The translations under genes and the position numbers were made by a program. A stretch of 56,913 bases of DNA, from NCBI GenBank assembly GCA_947452005.1, contig CANGBC010000012.1, forward strand, positions 1-56,913. Direction: 5' to 3'. This stretch comes from Beijerinckiaceae bacterium. GTDB lineage: Bacteria; Pseudomonadota; Alphaproteobacteria; Rhizobiales; Beijerinckiaceae. Below, one piece after another: positions 45,500-53,958 of this stretch. Below the pieces are notes generated by a model, which was not told the DNA's origin, did no database searches, and saw only the letters and a program-made list of their open reading frames with translations. Each line of letters begins with the position of its first letter. Positions within the stretch are counted from its first letter, which is position 1.

Positions 45500-46386
45500 A
45501 ACACGCCGGGTGGAAAATATTTGAGATAGAGCTCGGCATAGACGCCGCGCTCTGCCACGCGCTTGAGCGCATAATCGAGCAGGCGGCGCAGATTGCGATT
45601 GTCCTGGCGCAAAGCAATGCCAATGCCGGGCCCGAAAAAACGCTCATCCAGATAAGGCCCGCCGCGAAACATGCAGCAGCCCGCCGCCTCTGATCCGTTG
45701 AGCCAGAGCCCAAGCGTGATGCTATCACCAAAGATCAGCGGCACATCTTTCGCGCGCAGCGCCGATCGCAATGCCAAGTCGCCATCATAGGGCACGACCC
45801 GCGCCTGCGGAAAAGCCGCACGCAAAAAAGCCTCATGCGCTGAGCCAAGGCGCACGCCTATGGCCAGATTTTTTGTACTTTCCGGAGAGGGCTCCGGCGC
45901 TGAGCCATCCACACGGCCAACAAAGCGTCCCGGTGTGCGATAATAGGGCGCGGTAAAGGCAAGCCCTTCGGCAAACGACCCCCGCGAAGACAAAGAGGCG
46001 ATCACCGCATCGCTCGACCGATCACGCAAAGAGTTGGCGACCAAATCAAACCTGCGAACCTGAATGGAACAAGGCAAGGCCAGCTCGTTGCACAGCGCGC
46101 GCGCCAGATCGACATTAAACCCCGACAACGTTCCATCAGGCAGAATAAAGTTGAACGGCGGATAATCATCGGCTGTCACAAACCGGATCTGTCGCGGCAG
46201 GGTGACATCCGGCTTTTCAGCGCGTTGCTGAAGATCCCACAGCATGGGCACAACCGATGATTGCGCAAATGCGAAAGATGCAACGCACCCCATCACATAA
46301 GCCAAAAATGCAGCATGACAGAAGATGGCAGGCCAGCTTAGTCTGAGCGCTTTGGTGCGCGGAGTTTGTCCTGTGTCTCGTTTCAC
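45496..46386 (-). CDS. family 3 extracellular solute-binding protein
   Basis: The product of about 296 residues has a signal peptide (AIFCHAAFLAYVMGCVASFAFA-QS) and the amino-acid receptor fold: FVTADDYPPFNFILPDGTLSGFNVDLARALCNEL, then FDLVANSLRDRSSDAVIASLS, then IGVRLGSAHEAFL, and a C-terminal RVAERGVYAELYLKYFP. It likely binds an amino acid or small organic cation. No permease is adjacent. The start is uncertain; GTG 46386 has AAGG upstream and gives a normal signal peptide. It overlaps the divergent glycosyltransferase start by about 60 bases. Confidence 0.78.
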   Translation of the reverse strand: MKRDTGQTPRTKALRLSWPAIFCHAAFLAYVMGCVASFAFAQSSVVPMLWDLQQRAEKPDVTLPRQIRFVTADDYPPFNFILPDGTLSGFNVDLARALCNELALPCSIQVRRFDLVANSLRDRSSDAVIASLSSRGSFAEGLAFTAPYYRTPGRFVGRVDGSAPEPSPESTKNLAIGVRLGSAHEAFLRAAFPQARVVPYDGDLALRSALRAKDVPLIFGDSITLGLWLNGSEAAGCCMFRGGPYLDERFFGPGIGIALRQDNRNLRRLLDYALKRVAERGVYAELYLKYFPPGVF

Positions 46387-48244
46387 GCGCGATGGCCTTC
46401 GCTTCCGCGCCCCCTCCGCCATCCAAAATGTTTCACGTGCAACGCGCAAGGCAAACGATGAAATCTCGTGCCTGAGCGCGGCCGGCTTTTCAGATCTTTC
46501 TTTGGCCCGTGTTCGCGCACGTGCAACGGCGCTCGCTGTATCACCAGCGCAGCTCATGATCGGCGAAGGCCAGATTCAAGAGGATGAATTTTATCGCCAT
46601 TACGCACATTTCATGGGCGCTGAATTTGCAGCCGACATACCGCTTTTTTCTGAGGCGTGCGACTGGATCTCGGCCTTGCGCAGCGGCACAGCCAAGCTTG
46701 CCAATGGTCGCTGGATCATGGCGCCACGCGATGGTGCGCTGACAAGCCTGACGCACCGCCTGACGCGCGCGGCGCGGCCCGATCTTGTCATCACAAGCCC
46801 GTCGTTATTCAGGCACGCCATCATGCGCCAGTTTGGTGCGCGCATCAGCACTCACGCAGCCCAGCACCTCAGCCAGATCAAACCGGATGCTTCAGCACAA
46901 ACCGGCATCTCACGGGGCCAAAAACGTCTGCTATCAGCCTTTGCAGCGATGATCTGTTTTGGTCTCGTGGATGGTGGCGCGGTCTGGGCGATGTGCTGCG
47001 CGCTTTTTAGCATGGCCATGGCGTTCAGCGTGGCCATGCGCCTCATCGGCACCTTTCAAGCTTTGGCGCCTGTGCGCCAGAAGGCGCCACCCCTGCCCGA
47101 TGCGCTCTTGCCCACCTACACAATTTTGGTGCCGCTCTATCGCGAAGCCAATATTCTCGATCAGCTGATTACCAATCTCACCGCGCTCGACTATCCGCGC
47201 GCGCGCCATGAAATTTTCCTGCTGATTGAAGAAGACGATCAGGCCACGCATCAGGCGCTGGCCCAGCGCAGATTGCCCCAGCATATGAACGTCCTGATCA
47301 TGCCTGCTGGCTGGCCACGCACCAAGCCGCGCGCGCTCAATGTTGGCCTTCTCCATGCGCGCGGTGATTATCTTGTGATCTATGATGCCGAAGACCGGCC
47401 CGAACCCGACCAGCTGCGCAAAGCCGCTGCCACTTTCGCCCAAGGCTCCCCAAAGCTCGCCTGTTTGCAAGCCTCGCTTGCCATCGAAAACGTGCGTGAC
47501 TCCTGGCTGACCCGATTGTTTGCCATCGATTATGCGGGCTATTTCGATGTTGTGCATTGGGGCCATGCACGCATGGGCCTGCCCTTGCCGCTGGGTGGCA
47601 CATCCAATCATTTCCGCACCGCGCATTTACGTGAAATTGGCGGATGGGATGCGTGGAACGTGACAGAAGACGCAGACCTTGGATTGCGTCTGGCGCGCCA
47701 TGGCTTTGCCTGCCAGATGCTCGCTTCAACCACCTGGGAGGAAGCACCACCCACGCTGGCTGACTGGCTCCCGCAGCGGCGACGCTGGATGAAAGGTTGG
47801 CTGCAAACCTTCCTGACGCATACGCGGAAACCTCATGCCGTCTTTTACGAAACCGGCTTGCTGAGCGGTCTCCACATTCAGTCGCTTCTGATCGCCAATA
47901 CATTCGGCCCGATGGTGGGGATCTGGTTCACCTGGCTCGTTCTGTGGCACGCATGGACAGGCGAATTGTTTCAGCCGACCGCGCATTGGACCAGCTATCT
48001 GGCTGATCTTTGCTGGACGAGCCTCGCGATTGCAGGCTTTGTGTCGATGGTGAACGCGACTGTTCTGGCCGCCACAAGACGCCGTCTGCTCACAAGCCTG
48101 CCTTGGCTCGTTCTGCGCGCACTCTATTGGATCTGTTTGTCATGGGCAGCCCTACAGGCTGTGCTCGAACTCATCCGCAACCCGTTTCACTGGTCAAAAA
48201 CGCGTCACGGACTCAGCAAAGATCGCCCGCCAATTCATCCATAA
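46325..48244 (+). CDS. BcsA-like family 2 glycosyltransferase with N-terminal domain
   Basis: The 639-residue inner-membrane protein is a processive-type glycosyltransferase. The GT-A domain has YREANILDQLI, the first aspartates near YDAEDRPEP (about 353), TEDADLG (about 447) and QRRRW (about 484), the cellulose-synthase-type product-handling motif. Two helices precede it (about 202-240) and several follow (about 525-610). The first 160 residues resemble the T2SSE/GSPII_E N-terminal domain (LIGEGQIQEDEFYRHYAHFMGAEF). It probably makes an exopolysaccharide or related polymer. The 3' end overlaps argE by 32 bases. Confidence 0.83.
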   Translation: MAGQLSLSALVRGVCPVSRFTRDGLRFRAPSAIQNVSRATRKANDEISCLSAAGFSDLSLARVRARATALAVSPAQLMIGEGQIQEDEFYRHYAHFMGAEFAADIPLFSEACDWISALRSGTAKLANGRWIMAPRDGALTSLTHRLTRAARPDLVITSPSLFRHAIMRQFGARISTHAAQHLSQIKPDASAQTGISRGQKRLLSAFAAMICFGLVDGGAVWAMCCALFSMAMAFSVAMRLIGTFQALAPVRQKAPPLPDALLPTYTILVPLYREANILDQLITNLTALDYPRARHEIFLLIEEDDQATHQALAQRRLPQHMNVLIMPAGWPRTKPRALNVGLLHARGDYLVIYDAEDRPEPDQLRKAAATFAQGSPKLACLQASLAIENVRDSWLTRLFAIDYAGYFDVVHWGHARMGLPLPLGGTSNHFRTAHLREIGGWDAWNVTEDADLGLRLARHGFACQMLASTTWEEAPPTLADWLPQRRRWMKGWLQTFLTHTRKPHAVFYETGLLSGLHIQSLLIANTFGPMVGIWFTWLVLWHAWTGELFQPTAHWTSYLADLCWTSLAIAGFVSMVNATVLAATRRRLLTSLPWLVLRALYWICLSWAALQAVLELIRNPFHWSKTRHGLSKDRPPIHP

Positions 48245-49388
48245 AGGCGAGGCCCGCGACCATCTGGTCTTCGGAAATAAATTCATCGGGCTGATGCGCC
48301 TGATCGATTGAGCCCGGCCCGCACACAACAGTTGGCACGTGGGCTGCCTGAAAACGCCCGCCCTCTGTGGCAAAGGCAACAGCATGGGTGCGGTTGGAAC
48401 GCGTCAGCCGCAAGGCGATCTGTTCAGCGGCCGAACCCGGCTCAGGCGCAAGCCCCGGCACTGTGATCTCAATCTGCGTGACAATATCTGCCTCAGGTGC
48501 AGTTGCGCGCATTTTCGGCAAGACGACATCGCGTGCATAGGTTTCAAAACGCGCATAGGCTGCATCGAGCGGGACACCCGGCAGCGCACGAAACTCCCAG
48601 TGGAACGCACATTCGCGCGCCATAATATTGCGCGCCGTGCCACCAGAAATCGTGCCCACATGGACGGTGGAGACAGGTGGATCAAACCGCTCAGCCGCAA
48701 CACCCTGCGCGCCGATCTCCTCCCCAATGCGGTAGAGCTCACTCACCAGCTCGCAAGCCGCCTGCACGGCGCTCGCCCCGAGCGCAGGCTTGGAAGAATG
48801 CGCTTCGCGTCCCGTGACAATGGTGCGGTAAGTGGCGACCGCCTTATGCGCGTCGACCACCTGCATCATGGTCGGCTCACCCACAATCACCGCACGCGGG
48901 CGCGGCAGATCTTTGCCAAAGCGCGCGATTGTATCAACAGGGCCAAGGCAGGTTGTCTCTTCATCATAAGACACCAAGAAATGCAGCGGCGCTTTCAGCG
49001 CCATGTCTTTCCAATGCGGCAGACAGGCCAGCACCAGCGCATCAAAGCCCTTCATGTCGCAGGCGCCACGCGCATAAAGACGCCCGTCAGCGCGGCGCAA
49101 ATGAAACGGATCGCTCGTCCAGTTTTGTCCCGCCACCGGCACCACATCAGAATGGCCCGACAAGACAATGCCACCATCAATCATCGGACCGACCGTGACA
49201 AAAAGCGCGGCCTTGTCGCCTTCGGCATTGGGCACGCGCAGGCTCGCAATGCCATGGCGCGCGAGCCAGGCTTCGACCCAGTCAATCAGCGGCAGATTGC
49301 TCTTCGAGCTTTCGGTATCGAAGGCGACCAGATGCGCCAGAATATCGATGGCCTCTTCGAGACGGGTGTTGGGCGTCGCGCGCGTCAT
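48213..49388 (-). CDS. argE: acetylornithine deacetylase (ArgE family)
   Basis: The 391-residue M20-type hydrolase removes the acetyl group from N-acetylornithine in arginine synthesis. Metal ligands and catalytic residues appear in SGHSDVVPV, ARGACDMKGFDA, SYDEETTCLGP and GEPTMM, and the lid domain carries EAHSSKP. A late His is in IDQAHQPDEFI. The last codons overlap the convergent glycosyltransferase gene. The apaG gene lies directly upstream on the same strand, with only one base between them. Confidence 0.9.
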   Translation of the reverse strand: MTRATPNTRLEEAIDILAHLVAFDTESSKSNLPLIDWVEAWLARHGIASLRVPNAEGDKAALFVTVGPMIDGGIVLSGHSDVVPVAGQNWTSDPFHLRRADGRLYARGACDMKGFDALVLACLPHWKDMALKAPLHFLVSYDEETTCLGPVDTIARFGKDLPRPRAVIVGEPTMMQVVDAHKAVATYRTIVTGREAHSSKPALGASAVQAACELVSELYRIGEEIGAQGVAAERFDPPVSTVHVGTISGGTARNIMARECAFHWEFRALPGVPLDAAYARFETYARDVVLPKMRATAPEADIVTQIEITVPGLAPEPGSAAEQIALRLTRSNRTHAVAFATEGGRFQAAHVPTVVCGPGSIDQAHQPDEFISEDQMVAGLAFMDELAGDLC

Positions 49389-49389
49389 G

Positions 49390-49782
49390 TCAGTTCAGGA
49401 TGCGCTTGGCGTAAGGCGAGTCGAGCGAGAAAGCCGGGATCTCGGCTTCAAAGGGGCGGCCCGATGCATCGAGCATGCGATAGCTGCCCACCATAATGCC
49501 CGACGGCGTGGTCAGCGGGCAGCCCGACGTGTAGCGGAAGCTTTCACCCGGCGGGATGACCGGCTGTTCGCCGACAACGCCGGGGCCTTGCACTTCCTCC
49601 ACCACGCCATTGCCATCAGTGATGACCCAATGGCGGGCGACGAGCTGCACGCTCTCGCGACCGAGATTGGTAATCTCGATCGTATAGGCCCAGAAGAACT
49701 GGCCTTCATCGGGCTCGGAACGGTCAGCCAGAAACTGAGGCATGACGACAATCTGGATATCGCGGGTGACGGATGTATACAT
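49390..49782 (-). CDS. apaG: ApaG family protein
   Basis: The 130-residue beta-sandwich protein has the typical ApaG pattern: VTRDIQIVVMPQFLADRSEPDEGQFFWAYTIEITNLG, QLVARHWVITDGNG, EVQGPGVVGEQPVIPPGESFRYTSGCPL and GSYRMLDASG. ApaG proteins are linked to Co2+/Mg2+ tolerance and Ap4A metabolism, but no activity is established here. It lies one base upstream of argE on the same strand. Confidence 0.96.
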   Translation of the reverse strand: MYTSVTRDIQIVVMPQFLADRSEPDEGQFFWAYTIEITNLGRESVQLVARHWVITDGNGVVEEVQGPGVVGEQPVIPPGESFRYTSGCPLTTPSGIMVGSYRMLDASGRPFEAEIPAFSLDSPYAKRILN

Positions 49783-49880
49783 TGCCTAACCTTGCCCCAA
49801 AGACACCCATGGCGTCGAGCCTTCTTGCGGTCTAAATTAGGGCAAAGTCAGAGCTGAAACAGGTCAGGAATGCAGAAAAA

Positions 49881-50360
49881 ATGAGCGCTGGTCAGAATAT
49901 TGTCATCCGCCCCGCCCAAAACGACGATGTCGCCGCAGCCACCAACCTTGTGCGTCGCTCCATTGCCGAGCTGTGCCTGGCCGACCATCACAATATGGCG
50001 CCCATCATCGAGGGCATGCTGATCAACAAGACGCAGGACAATATGCAGGCGTGGATCGCCACGCCGGGCTCCTATTTTTTCGTGGCTGAAGTCGGCCCGA
50101 TCATGGCGGGTGTGGGGGCTTTGACGGGCGATGGCGAAATCACGCTGCTCTATGTGGCGCCTGATTTCCGCTTTCAGGACGTCAGCAAGTCCTTGCTCGT
50201 CACACTGGAAAACAAGGCCCGTGAGCTGGGCTTGCCAGCCTGCGCCTTGGTGTCAACCGATACGGCGCAACGCTTCTTTAGCCTGCGCGGCTATGCGGCA
50301 TATGACAAGGATGAAGATGATTTCGGCATGGATGCGACGTCCATGACCAAAACGCTCTGA
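49881..50360 (+). CDS. GNAT family N-acetyltransferase
   Basis: The 159-residue protein has the GNAT fold: IRPAQNDDVAAATNLVRRSIAEL at the start, FFVAEVGPIMAGVGAL, the acetyl-CoA strand ITLLYVAPDFRFQDVSKSLLVTLENKARELG (motif A with the pyrophosphate loop FQDVSKS) and LRGYAAYDKDE. The substrate is unknown. It stands alone and diverges from apaG; its stop abuts the convergent Sco gene. Confidence 0.85.
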   Translation: MSAGQNIVIRPAQNDDVAAATNLVRRSIAELCLADHHNMAPIIEGMLINKTQDNMQAWIATPGSYFFVAEVGPIMAGVGALTGDGEITLLYVAPDFRFQDVSKSLLVTLENKARELGLPACALVSTDTAQRFFSLRGYAAYDKDEDDFGMDATSMTKTL

Positions 50361-50960
50361 TCACATCTGGCGAAGAATTTCGCGCGCCACCACTTCGGGC
50401 GCCTGTTGCAAATTCAGGGCATTCACAAAGCGACCTCGGCTGTCCATCAGATAGATGATGGCCGAGTGATCCATTGAATATTCGCCATTCTCTTGCGGGA
50501 CTTTTCTGGCGTAGACGCGAAACACCTTGAGTGCTGCATCAATCTCCTCGCGCGAGCCTGACAGGCCGGAAATGCGCGGATCAAAGCTCGACAGATAATC
50601 TTTCAGATTGGCGGGCGTATCGCGTTCCGGGTCCACCGTCACAAACAGCGCCGAGACTTTTTTATCCGCCGGAATCCGCTTCAGCACTTCCGTCATTTCA
50701 AACAAGGTGGTCGGGCAGACATCCGGGCAATGCGTATAGCCAAAGAACATGACCACAGGCCCGCCCTTGTAGCTGGCCTCGCTGACGCGCACGCCATTCT
50801 GATTGACGAGCTGGAACGGCCCGCCAATGGCGGAGCCCCGCGGCGCGTCGCTTGAAGGCTGCGCCACAATGAACAGCGCCACACCCACCAGCGAAACAAA
50901 GCCAAATGCCAAAATGACGAGCGGGAGGATGAGCTTTTTTTGTTGCGCCGAGAGAGCCAT
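50361..50960 (-). CDS. SCO1/SenC family copper chaperone
   Basis: The 199-residue protein has an N-terminal membrane anchor (about 10-33) and a periplasmic thioredoxin fold. Copper ligands are Cys78 and Cys82 in CPDVCP and a later His in YSMDHSA. Sco proteins deliver copper to the Cu-A site of cytochrome oxidase or protect against redox stress. Its start overlaps the stop of the small membrane protein gene upstream by one base, so they are coupled. Confidence 0.95.
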   Translation of the reverse strand: MALSAQQKKLILPLVILAFGFVSLVGVALFIVAQPSSDAPRGSAIGGPFQLVNQNGVRVSEASYKGGPVVMFFGYTHCPDVCPTTLFEMTEVLKRIPADKKVSALFVTVDPERDTPANLKDYLSSFDPRISGLSGSREEIDAALKVFRVYARKVPQENGEYSMDHSAIIYLMDSRGRFVNALNLQQAPEVVAREILRQM

Positions 50961-51145
50961 CAGAAACAGCCCTGCAGCGTCGCCAGCGTGTCAAAGAAAA
51001 TGACGGGACCGAAATGCCACCACAACAGGCCCGCAGCAGCCGCCAGAAAGGCAAAGCCAATGGCCGCCATCTGCCAGATGATGCGCGACAACTCGCCATC
51101 ATGGGCGGCAAACTCTTGCGGGCTGATATCGCTAGGCTGTGTCAT
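50960..51145 (-). CDS. small single-helix membrane protein
   Basis: The 61-residue protein has one hydrophobic helix (MAAIGFAFLAAAAGLLWWHF) in its centre. The family is not recognised. The ATG at 51145 is preceded by GGCGG; a longer start at 51163 adds six residues. It overlaps the Sco gene by one base, so it may be a partner or part of cytochrome oxidase assembly. Confidence 0.6.
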   Translation of the reverse strand: MTQPSDISPQEFAAHDGELSRIIWQMAAIGFAFLAAAAGLLWWHFGPVIFFDTLATLQGCF

Positions 51146-51163
51146 GCCGCCATTATAATCCAA

Positions 51164-52357
51164 TCAATGCCGCCGGGCCACGAAAAAGGCCGGCGCCAGG
51201 GTCAGGACGATGGTTCCGGCAATGAACAAAAAGGGCGCCCGCAAGGCGCCATGGTCGAGCATGAAGCCGATCACCGGCGGGGCGGTCAAAGCGCCCAGAT
51301 CCAGGCCTGAATAGACAAAGCCGAACACCCGGCCCTCGGAGCCCTTCGGGCAGGCACTGCGCACCAGCATGTCGCGTGAGGGGATCGTCATGCCGCCAAA
51401 AAAGCCAGTGCCCATGGCTGCCAGCATTAACAGAGGTGCAGGCATGGCGAGATAGCCCATGGCCAGGACCAGCGTCATCATCGGCACCAGACCAAAGCCG
51501 ATCAGCTTGTCATGACTTGCCACACGATCCGCAAGCCACCCGCCCGCCAGCGACCCGATGGCGTAAGTGATGAGATAAAAAGTCGTCACCGTCGTCGCCA
51601 ATTGCAACGACACGCCCTGCACTTGCGGCAGCAGCGTGGGCAGATAATTTTGCACACCCGTGAAGGCCGTCGACAAAAGCGTGAAATAGACAAAGGCCAT
51701 CAAAATACCAGCCGACAGGAAGAGCTGCAGGCTGGAGCGGTCTTGCGTCTTTTCGCGATGTTTTTTCAGATGCGGCAGCACCAGATCGGCCTTGTCGAGC
51801 GCAGTGACAGCGGCGCAGGCCAGCCCCATGGCGCCACCAATCGCCAGCGCCATGCGCCAATCAAACACATGGGCGAGAAATGTCATGCTGACAGGCGCAG
51901 CCGCCCAGCCCAGAGTGCCCATGACCGTATGGACAGAATAAGCCCGCGCCATGCGCGCCGAACTGATGCGCCCGGTGAGAACCGCATAATCTGCGGGGTG
52001 ATAGACGCTATTGCCAATGCCACCCAGCAAAGCCAGCACATAGAGCATCCACAGCGAGGGGGCGAAGCCCATCAGCAAAATAGAACCCGCCAGCAAAGCC
52101 ATGCCAGCGGGCAAAACCACATGTGCGCCGATGCGGTCAACCACAAAGCCCGCGACAATCTGGAACAGGCCGGAGCCGGCAAAAAACACCGCCATCAACA
52201 GGCCTAGCTCGGTGTAGGTGACACCCAGGCTTTCGCGCATCAGCGGGAACAGCGGCGGCATCACAAGCTGGAAATAATGCGAGGTAAAATGCGCCCCGCC
52301 CACCACACTCATGATGCGCAGGTCGGACGAGGGTCTGGGATAAGCAAGATCGGTCAT
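51164..52357 (-). CDS. MFS transporter
   Basis: The 397-residue protein has 12 predicted membrane helices with the MFS signatures GLLMAVFFAGSGLFQIVAGFVVDRIGAHVVLPAG (motif A region) and a second-half GGWLADRVASHDKLI. It resembles fosmidomycin-resistance or drug-efflux type carriers of the family, but the substrate is not readable. Gene order on the minus strand is MFS, small membrane protein, Sco, so the three may form one transcription unit. Confidence 0.85.
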   Translation of the reverse strand: MTDLAYPRPSSDLRIMSVVGGAHFTSHYFQLVMPPLFPLMRESLGVTYTELGLLMAVFFAGSGLFQIVAGFVVDRIGAHVVLPAGMALLAGSILLMGFAPSLWMLYVLALLGGIGNSVYHPADYAVLTGRISSARMARAYSVHTVMGTLGWAAAPVSMTFLAHVFDWRMALAIGGAMGLACAAVTALDKADLVLPHLKKHREKTQDRSSLQLFLSAGILMAFVYFTLLSTAFTGVQNYLPTLLPQVQGVSLQLATTVTTFYLITYAIGSLAGGWLADRVASHDKLIGFGLVPMMTLVLAMGYLAMPAPLLMLAAMGTGFFGGMTIPSRDMLVRSACPKGSEGRVFGFVYSGLDLGALTAPPVIGFMLDHGALRAPFLFIAGTIVLTLAPAFFVARRH

Positions 52358-52421
52358 CGCTTATGCAATGCGCGAGGGGCGCGCTTTCGTCAAGCATGTC
52401 CGCCCCTCGCAGAGGTCTGGC

Positions 52422-53642
52422 CTAGCGAATGATCTCAATAATCTCACGCGTGTCAGGATCCACCAGGACAATATCATCACGCACGATGATGTAGCGGATG
52501 TCGCGCAGGTCCGGCACCTCGCGCCACACCTCTTCAGGGAAGCGCTGCAGTGCAACGCGATCCGGGATCTCAACACCTTCGCGCAGGTCGAAGTTGAAAT
52601 CCTGATCGCGCCGCGAGGCGGTGCGCGAGCGCATAATGTCGCGGCGCACCATGTCACGCTGGCGATTGTCGAGCCGCACCATACGGGCACCGCCATGGGA
52701 GCCGTCGCTCGAGATGATCTGCACGACCCTTCTGGTGCGCGGCTCGACGATCACGATCTCGTCGCGCACGACCACATAATCATATTCGCGGTAGCGCGGA
52801 TTGATCTCAACAATCTCGCGCGGCACTGGCCGCAGGCGCACATTGTTGGGCAGATTGCGGCCGACATCGACATTGATATTGATATCACTGGCGCGCGCAT
52901 CGCGGTCGCGGATCAGGCGGTCGTGCACACGCGTTGCCGCCTGCTGATCGAGGTTGAACTCGCCACGCACCTGAACATTGGTCTGCCCACGCCCCGAACG
53001 ATCGCCGCTTGTGTTGGTCGCTGCCGCGCCCTCGCGATTGCGATCAAAATCCTGCTGCGCCCCCTGCGTGCCCTGCTGGCGCTGCTGATCAGTGCTGCGC
53101 TGGGACGATGGCTGGCTCTGCGGGCTTTGATTGCGCTCATTCTGTTGCGCATTGGTGGGTGCGGGCCGCTGCTGTTGCTGATCACGATCACGGTCTGAGG
53201 ACGTGGAGCGCGTCGTCGCACCACCTTGCTGATCCTGATCACGCTGCTGCTGTTGCTGCTGCGCGCTGGTTGAGGGCGTGTTTGCGCGATCTTGTGAACG
53301 CTCTTGTGAGCGATCTTGCGAGCTTTGCTCGCGGTTCTGGTCGCGACCCTGATCTCGTTGCTGGGCGGTTGAGGGCTGCGCACGCTCGCCACGCTCTTGT
53401 CCTCGTTCGGACGCATTGCGACCGGCCCCTTCGCGCCCTGCGCCCTCGGAGGCGCGCTGCCCTTGCTGGGATCGTTCTTCGCCGCGCCCCTCATTGCGTG
53501 CAGGCGCATTGCCGCGCTGGCCTTCTGACTGCGCAGCTGGTGAGCCGCTGGCCGGCTCGTTTCGGCGCTCTTGCGCCATGGCCCCCGCCACGCTGATCGA
53601 CAGCGCAGCAACGGCGACCGAATTCATCAATGACTTACGCAT
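52422..53642 (-). CDS. exported DUF1236 protein with long Q/R/S-rich repeat region
   Basis: The 406-residue product has a signal peptide (1-23, ending AMA-QE), a low-complexity region (about 24-225) rich in Gln, Arg, Ser, Asp and Gly with short repeated runs such as DRSQERSQDR and QQQQQQRDQDQQ, and two DUF1236 copies (about 268-310, RPVPREIVEINPRYREYDYVVVRDEIVIVEPRTRRVVQI; and 366-406, RFPEEVWREVPDLRDIRYIIVRDDIVLVDPDTREIIEI). DUF1236 is common and unexplained in Hyphomicrobiales. The disordered part may differ in length between strains. Confidence 0.82.
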   Translation of the reverse strand: MRKSLMNSVAVAALSISVAGAMAQERRNEPASGSPAAQSEGQRGNAPARNEGRGEERSQQGQRASEGAGREGAGRNASERGQERGERAQPSTAQQRDQGRDQNREQSSQDRSQERSQDRANTPSTSAQQQQQQRDQDQQGGATTRSTSSDRDRDQQQQRPAPTNAQQNERNQSPQSQPSSQRSTDQQRQQGTQGAQQDFDRNREGAAATNTSGDRSGRGQTNVQVRGEFNLDQQAATRVHDRLIRDRDARASDININVDVGRNLPNNVRLRPVPREIVEINPRYREYDYVVVRDEIVIVEPRTRRVVQIISSDGSHGGARMVRLDNRQRDMVRRDIMRSRTASRRDQDFNFDLREGVEIPDRVALQRFPEEVWREVPDLRDIRYIIVRDDIVLVDPDTREIIEIIR

Positions 53643-53734
53643 AGGCGTCCTCCGCTCATCAAGCGGGGCTCAGCCCTCAAGGCGGCCCCTCGAAGCGAAA
53701 TCCAACTTCCGCTTGGCTCTGCGGTTCCGCGCAC

Positions 53735-53764
53735 TTGCTTGGGAGACCCAGGAATTGCTATGGT
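53735..53764 (+). promoter_or_regulatory. candidate promoter of tRNA-Gly
   Basis: TTGCTT (53735-53740) and TATGGT (53759-53764), 18 bases apart, would start transcription about seven bases before the tRNA. Confidence 0.45.
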
Positions 53765-53777
53765 GTGGATCTGCGAT

Positions 53778-53851
53778 GCGGGCGTAGTTCAATGGTAGAA
53801 CGGAAGCTTCCCAAGCTTCATACGAGGGTTCGATTCCCTTCGCCCGCTCCA
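53778..53851 (+). tRNA. tRNA-Gly (anticodon CCC)
   Basis: The 74-base cloverleaf is complete: acceptor GCGGGCG/CGCCCGC with discriminator T and encoded CCA, an 8-base D loop region, anticodon stem GAAGC/GCTTC around TTCCCAA (anticodon CCC), and T arm AGGG/CCCT with TTCGATT. It reads GGG codons. Confidence 0.97.
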
Positions 53852-53903
53852 AAAACCTCCGCAAACCCTCGTTTTATTTTTATCGCCGGACTTCGTCCGG
53901 ATC

Positions 53904-53931
53904 GGGTTCGATTCCCTTCGCCCGCTCCAAA
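53904..53931 (+). repeat. partial duplication of the tRNA-Gly 3' end
   Basis: These 28 bases are identical to 53826-53853, the T arm, acceptor strand and CCA of the tRNA-Gly upstream, 78 bases away. The 50 bases between hold a small hairpin (CCGGAC/GTCCGG). The arrangement looks like a collapsed att site or a short tandem duplication. Confidence 0.8.
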
Positions 53932-53958
53932 CATTTCTCCCCACCCTCGTTTTTTAGA

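Noticed and set aside
53670..53864. 64-codon minus-strand frame over the tRNA-Gly gene
   Set aside because: It is the well-known shadow of tRNA-Gly (RAKGIEPS...) and not a gene.
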